A stretch of DNA of 64,000 nucleotides from Planctomycetaceae bacterium. Lineage in GTDB: Bacteria; Planctomycetota; Planctomycetia; Planctomycetales; Planctomycetaceae. Within the stretch, counting starts at the first letter, position 1. Every line of letters starts with the position of its first letter. A program made the position numbers and the translations under genes. The stretch is taken from positions 1-64,000 of the forward strand of contig JAWKUA010000018.1 in the NCBI GenBank assembly GCA_041398785.1. Direction: 5' to 3'. Under the pieces are notes generated by a model. That model saw only the letters and a program-made list of their open reading frames with translations, did no database searches and had not been told where the DNA came from. Shown here in pieces: positions 60,271 to 64,000 of this stretch.

Positions 60271-60376
60271 CACAGTTCCGGCGGCTGACGGCTGCGATCG
60301 AAGAATGGTGGCAGGACTCGGCGGCTGGCGCGTGCTCGCAGTGTCCCACCGTCACGCTCGGCACCGGCAACCGCAG

Positions 60377-61606
60377 TTATTCCGGTGTGACCGGTGCGGA
60401 GACCGAATTTCCGGTGCCGCGCATGGTCCTGCGGACGCGCAGGGCTTCCGCGGCGCGGCGCCACATTTCGGCGAGTTCCGGTTCACCCATCTTCTCGCAG
60501 ATGGCAGCCAGTTCCTCACGATATCGGGGTTCCGTGGGATGCTGATCGGCCTGCCGATAGAGTTCCGTTGCCTCCGTTCGCAGCAACAAAGATTCTTCAC
60601 TTAACTGCAACTGTTGCTGTGAAAGCTCCTTCTGTCCCGCCTGGCCATAGATGATTCCAAGCAGGTATCGGGCTTCGTGATCCTGGGGACTGGAATCCAG
60701 GATTTTCTGCAGTGCGGCAATTGCTTCCGGCCAGCGTTGAGACTGCTGAGCGATGTCGGCTGACAACAGCAACGCGTCGCGGTTGTCGGGTTCTTCCTGC
60801 AGAACCTGTTTCAGCAGTTCGCCGGCCTGGTCGGATTCTCCCAGCGAAAACGCACATTCGGCCCGGACGGCAAGCGCGGCTGCGTCGCCCGCCAGGCCGG
60901 GCGCTTTGCTGAGCGACTCAAGTGCCTGGTCGTACTGCCGCAGCTTGACGCGAGCCCTCGCGAGTTCCAGGTAAAGCTGTTCACGGTGCTCTGCCGACGG
61001 GTTTCGATCCAGTGCTGCCTGAAACTCCGCGGCGGCATCGTCATACTTTTCCAGATCATAGGAAATGACGCCCAGCAGCCGATGCGGACGGTAGTCGTCC
61101 GGATCCAGTTCCACGACGCGCTGGATCTGAAGCATCGCGGCATTGACAGTCCCCAGATCGTAGTAAATTGACCCCAGCCAGCGCCGGGCGTCGACCTGAT
61201 CCGGCTCATCTTCCACGACGTACAGGAAACACATTTCCGCTTCCGCGTGGCGCTGCAGCCGGTAATAGCACTCACCCAGCAGCAGCAGCGACGGCTGTCG
61301 CAATTCGTCAGCGGGTTCCACGGCCGACAGCCACGGAAGCGCCGCGGAAGGATTTCCGGAACGCAGCAGAATCCCACCGGTCAGCAGGCGGGTATGGGGA
61401 AGAAAAGCTCTGTCCTGCGGCAGTTCGGCCAGGTCTGCTTCGGCCTGCGAAAGATCACCGTCCAGCAGCGCCCGCACTGCTCGCTGGAATCGATCCGGCG
61501 CGGAGATCTCCGGCGCACGATCGGTGAATCGCCATCCGACGACGGCGACGATCGCGATCAGCAATGCCAGCAGGATAAGAGGCCGAAGCCGGAACACCTT
61601 CACCAT
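60377..61606 (-). CDS. Membrane-anchored TPR protein
   Basis: 409 residues. N-terminal helix (RLRPLILLALLIAIVAVVGW), then about nine tetratricopeptide repeats: ALLDGDLSQAEADLAEL, SLLLLGECYYRLQRHAEAEM, YDDAAAEFQAALDRNPSAEH, WPEAIAALQKILDSSPQDHE and KMGEPELAEMWRRAAEALRV. It is divergent from the multiheme-TPR gene, with about 340 bases between them. It shares the layout, though not the sequence, of the TPR protein at 58232. No catalytic motif. Confidence 0.85.
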   Translation of the reverse strand: MVKVFRLRPLILLALLIAIVAVVGWRFTDRAPEISAPDRFQRAVRALLDGDLSQAEADLAELPQDRAFLPHTRLLTGGILLRSGNPSAALPWLSAVEPADELRQPSLLLLGECYYRLQRHAEAEMCFLYVVEDEPDQVDARRWLGSIYYDLGTVNAAMLQIQRVVELDPDDYRPHRLLGVISYDLEKYDDAAAEFQAALDRNPSAEHREQLYLELARARVKLRQYDQALESLSKAPGLAGDAAALAVRAECAFSLGESDQAGELLKQVLQEEPDNRDALLLSADIAQQSQRWPEAIAALQKILDSSPQDHEARYLLGIIYGQAGQKELSQQQLQLSEESLLLRTEATELYRQADQHPTEPRYREELAAICEKMGEPELAEMWRRAAEALRVRRTMRGTGNSVSAPVTPE

Positions 61607-61949
61607 AAACCGGATTCTCGCAGTTAGCGCGCAACGTCGAAACCAAACCTGCGTATCGTAAGTGAATCGTTACTGTCACGGCAGTACAGCGACGACGCTG
61701 CGGCGACAATGCCTCACGACCGGAGCTTCCGGCGTTTCTGTGCGACGACGTGTGTGAGCCAGTCGGCCGCAGAGCATCCCGAGGTGCCGAAAGCAGCCCG
61801 CATCCGGAGATGCCGAAAGCAGCAAGCGTTCGGACATCCATCATCAACCGACTTCGTTATCACGCAGCGCCGGTCGCCTGAGTCGGGCGGCCTGCTAGAA
61901 TGGCGGGCATCGTCTCCGGCCTTTCCACATTCTATTCGCCCCGGCCTTT
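61607..61949. other. Divergent intergenic region
   Basis: About 340 bases between the TPR protein (minus) and the multiheme cytochrome gene (plus). No gene. It likely carries both promoters, but no boxes are clear. Confidence 0.4.
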
Positions 61950-64000
61950 ATGTCTTCCAAAGAATCATCCTCCGCCGGAGGTTCGGCATCACGCGACGGC
62001 AGTCCGGGCTTGCGCAGGCGAGTGTTGATCCTGTCAGGTTTCGGGGCGGTCGTAGCGCTGGTTTGCGGCCTCCTGCTGTGGCGACGACAGCCTCCCGAAC
62101 AGGCGCCGGTCGTGACGGCCGATCCAAAACCGCATCCGGTGCTGGACTTTTCACAGCCCGATCCTCTGGAGGAAGGCATTCGAGCGATCAATCCGGGGTA
62201 CGTCGGTCCGGATGAATGCGTGGAGTGCCATGCCGATCGTGTCGCCGAATTCCGGCAGACAGCTCACTTCCAGACGTGTCGCGAACCAGACCCGGACAGG
62301 ATGCCGGCCGGTTTCGCGGAAGGTAAGGGTCGTTTCAAGACGCAGGTGAAAGGACTGGAGTTTGACATGATTCGCTCCGGCGACCAGTACTTTCAGACGG
62401 CCATTCGCCAGACGGAATCCGGCGAGCAGAGGACAAAGACGCGGATTGACCTGGTGTACGGAGCGGGAACGGCGGATGAGATCTACTTTGCGTGGCATGA
62501 CGACGACCGCATGTACGAGCTGCCTGTCGCCTGGCTGTACACTCACAAGCAGTGGGCGGCCGAGTATTTTGATCCGTTTGGGTCGGGCGACTATTCGCGT
62601 CCGCTGACGCTGAGATGTCTGGAATGCCACAACACGTGGTTCGAATACGTTCCCGGGTCGCTGAATCAATATCGCCGCGACGATTTCATTATCGGCATCA
62701 CCTGCGAACGGTGTCACGGTCCCGCGCAGCAGCATGTGCAGTTCCACCGAGAACATCCGGACGACACCACAGCGCACGCGATCACGAATCCGGCTGAACT
62801 CAGCCGGGAACGTCAGATCGAAATCTGCACGCAATGCCACGGCAACACGATGAAGCACCTTGGTCCGGCGCTCAGTTATCGGCCGGGCGAACCACTGGAC
62901 CAGACATACAAGACGCTGGTTTCGCGTCGGCCGGATGAAGATCACGTCGCCAATCAGATTCAGTACCTGCGGGAAAGCCGCTGCTTTCAGGGTGCCGACG
63001 GCATGACCTGCAGCACCTGTCACGATTCACACCGCCCCCGCGACGCGACGAATTCGGGCGTTGTTTCGTGCCTGACCTGTCACTCCGCGAGCGACTGCGG
63101 CGAACACGATCTGCTGCCGGAGCCCGTGAGAAACGACTGTGTCAACTGCCACATGCCCGCTCGCATCAAGATCAACGTCAATTTCCAGACGGAAGACGAT
63201 CTGTTTGTCGCTGTCCTGAGACGCCACGAACATCAGATTCGTGTGGATGAAACCGCACGCGACGAAGTTCTGTGGGAATGGCTGCGTCAGCAAACGGATC
63301 CGGACAGCGTAACCGAAGCTTCCAGACTGAAGGATTCGCTCGTACAGCACTGGCTGAACACAGCCGGCGAATTTCAGCAGCAGAAACGCCACTTTGCCGC
63401 GATTGCATCGGTCAGAGAAGCACTGCGGGTCGAAGACAGCCGCGAGATCCGGGAACGCCTGAACGAACTGCTGGACATTCAATCGAAGATCTACGCGGAC
63501 TGGGATCTGGCAAATCACCAGATCAGCGAACAACAGTACGACGACGCAATTGCCACCCTGCAGCGGCTTGTGAAGGCTCAGCCTCAACACGGGCCGGCAA
63601 TCGGAAAACTGGGGACCATGTACGCGGTCACGGGGCGAAAAGACCTGGCGATCGAACAACTGGAAGCCGTCGAAACGGCAGACCCCAACGACCCTTATGG
63701 TCAGGCAATGCTCGGCTGGCTTGCCTATCTTGATGGTCAGGCAGAACAGGCCCTGCTGCACTACGAGAACGCTCAGAAGATCGAACCGTACAACCCCAAA
63801 CTGGATTACCAGGCGGGACTTGCTCTGATGTCGCTGGGAAAAATCCCGGAGGCCGTTCACCGCTTCCGCAGTTCGTTTGAAATCGATCCGGGCAACGCCG
63901 CGACTTGTCAGTCTATGTCGATGGCTCTTGCCGAACATGGCGAAATCGATGAAGCGATCTTGTTTGCCCGGCGTGCCGTGCGGCTCACGGAATCCCGCGA
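61950..64000 (+). CDS. Heptaheme cytochrome c-TPR protein, 3' end outside the window
   Basis: 683 residues to the right edge and still open. One N-terminal helix (VLILSGFGAVVALVCGLLLW) anchors it, and the rest faces the periplasm. Seven CxxCH heme motifs start at residues 90 (CVECH), 223 (CLECH), 252 (CERCH), 293 (CTQCH), 354 (CSTCH), 374 (CLTCH) and 397 (CVNCH); the lead-in GYVGPDECVECH is typical of the cytochrome c554-like family. From residue about 500 come TPRs (DDAIATLQRLVKAQPQHGPA, QALLHYENAQKIEPYNPKLD, IPEAVHRFRSSFEIDPGNAA). Such proteins accompany ASPIC/UnbV proteins in planctomycetes. They are thought to carry electrons; donor and acceptor are unknown. Confidence 0.9.
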   Translation, partial: MSSKESSSAGGSASRDGSPGLRRRVLILSGFGAVVALVCGLLLWRRQPPEQAPVVTADPKPHPVLDFSQPDPLEEGIRAINPGYVGPDECVECHADRVAEFRQTAHFQTCREPDPDRMPAGFAEGKGRFKTQVKGLEFDMIRSGDQYFQTAIRQTESGEQRTKTRIDLVYGAGTADEIYFAWHDDDRMYELPVAWLYTHKQWAAEYFDPFGSGDYSRPLTLRCLECHNTWFEYVPGSLNQYRRDDFIIGITCERCHGPAQQHVQFHREHPDDTTAHAITNPAELSRERQIEICTQCHGNTMKHLGPALSYRPGEPLDQTYKTLVSRRPDEDHVANQIQYLRESRCFQGADGMTCSTCHDSHRPRDATNSGVVSCLTCHSASDCGEHDLLPEPVRNDCVNCHMPARIKINVNFQTEDDLFVAVLRRHEHQIRVDETARDEVLWEWLRQQTDPDSVTEASRLKDSLVQHWLNTAGEFQQQKRHFAAIASVREALRVEDSREIRERLNELLDIQSKIYADWDLANHQISEQQYDDAIATLQRLVKAQPQHGPAIGKLGTMYAVTGRKDLAIEQLEAVETADPNDPYGQAMLGWLAYLDGQAEQALLHYENAQKIEPYNPKLDYQAGLALMSLGKIPEAVHRFRSSFEIDPGNAATCQSMSMALAEHGEIDEAILFARRAVRLTESR

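Overview
The window looks like a chromosomal segment of a planctomycete (order Planctomycetales or close). The evidence is the gene content: a very large PVC-type membrane-bound dehydrogenase/cytochrome c fusion, a PSD1-type cytochrome (DUF1549/DUF1553) gene followed by a DUF1501 gene, a DUF1559 pseudopilin, ASPIC/UnbV (CRTAC1) and multiheme-TPR proteins, and ExbB/ExbD-like genes with long coiled coils. G+C is high and many starts are GTG or TTG.

Layout. 1-85: start of a secreted protein on the minus strand. 932-5953: the 1673-residue dehydrogenase fusion. 6830-6900: tRNA-Gly(CCC). About 7285-8111: decayed DNA with relics of an IS66-type transposase and a DUF1501 gene. 8238-12893: PSD1 cytochrome plus DUF1501 pair. 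12928-26622 (minus): a tightly coupled three-gene operon of giant proteins (2440, about 1058 and about 1065 residues) with no recognised overall function. It contains an embedded OmpA/MotB-like domain, fibronectin-III-like segments and a phospholipase-D-like domain whose HKD motif has lost His and Lys. This is the best candidate in the window for an undescribed system. 27323-31448 (minus): a molybdenum hydroxylase (xanthine dehydrogenase family) operon with a small Cys-rich gene. Its Tat-exported Fe-S subunit has Ser at all four ligand positions of the ferredoxin-type [2Fe-2S] site. 31623-37053 (minus): an ExbB/MotA-like channel gene with two ExbD-like partners. 37667-44738: lipoprotein, GalT-like enzyme, CoaD, two Hsp20 chaperones, aspartate kinase with four ACT domains, an Asp-box protein and a small Tyr/His-rich secreted protein. 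44977-51194: a dcw-type cell-wall cluster with MraZ boxes, mraZ, rsmH, a LysM membrane protein, an FtsL-like protein and ftsI. 51314-64000: a secreted/respiratory set with a TPR-ASPIC/UnbV protein, LRR lipoprotein, DUF1559 pseudopilin, carboxypeptidase-regulatory-like lipoprotein, two TPR membrane proteins and a heptaheme cytochrome c-TPR protein cut by the window end.

Quality note. At least fifteen places need an indel to restore an otherwise convincing protein (PSD1, DUF1501, PLD-like, FN3-like, ExbD-like, ASPIC/UnbV, DUF1559 and the protein at 59565). One lies at a homopolymer run, and in several cases both flanking pieces keep conserved sequence. Consensus error is therefore the likeliest cause. 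I give such genes one span and state where the frame breaks. Every assignment comes from reading the sequence and recalled family features; no search was run.
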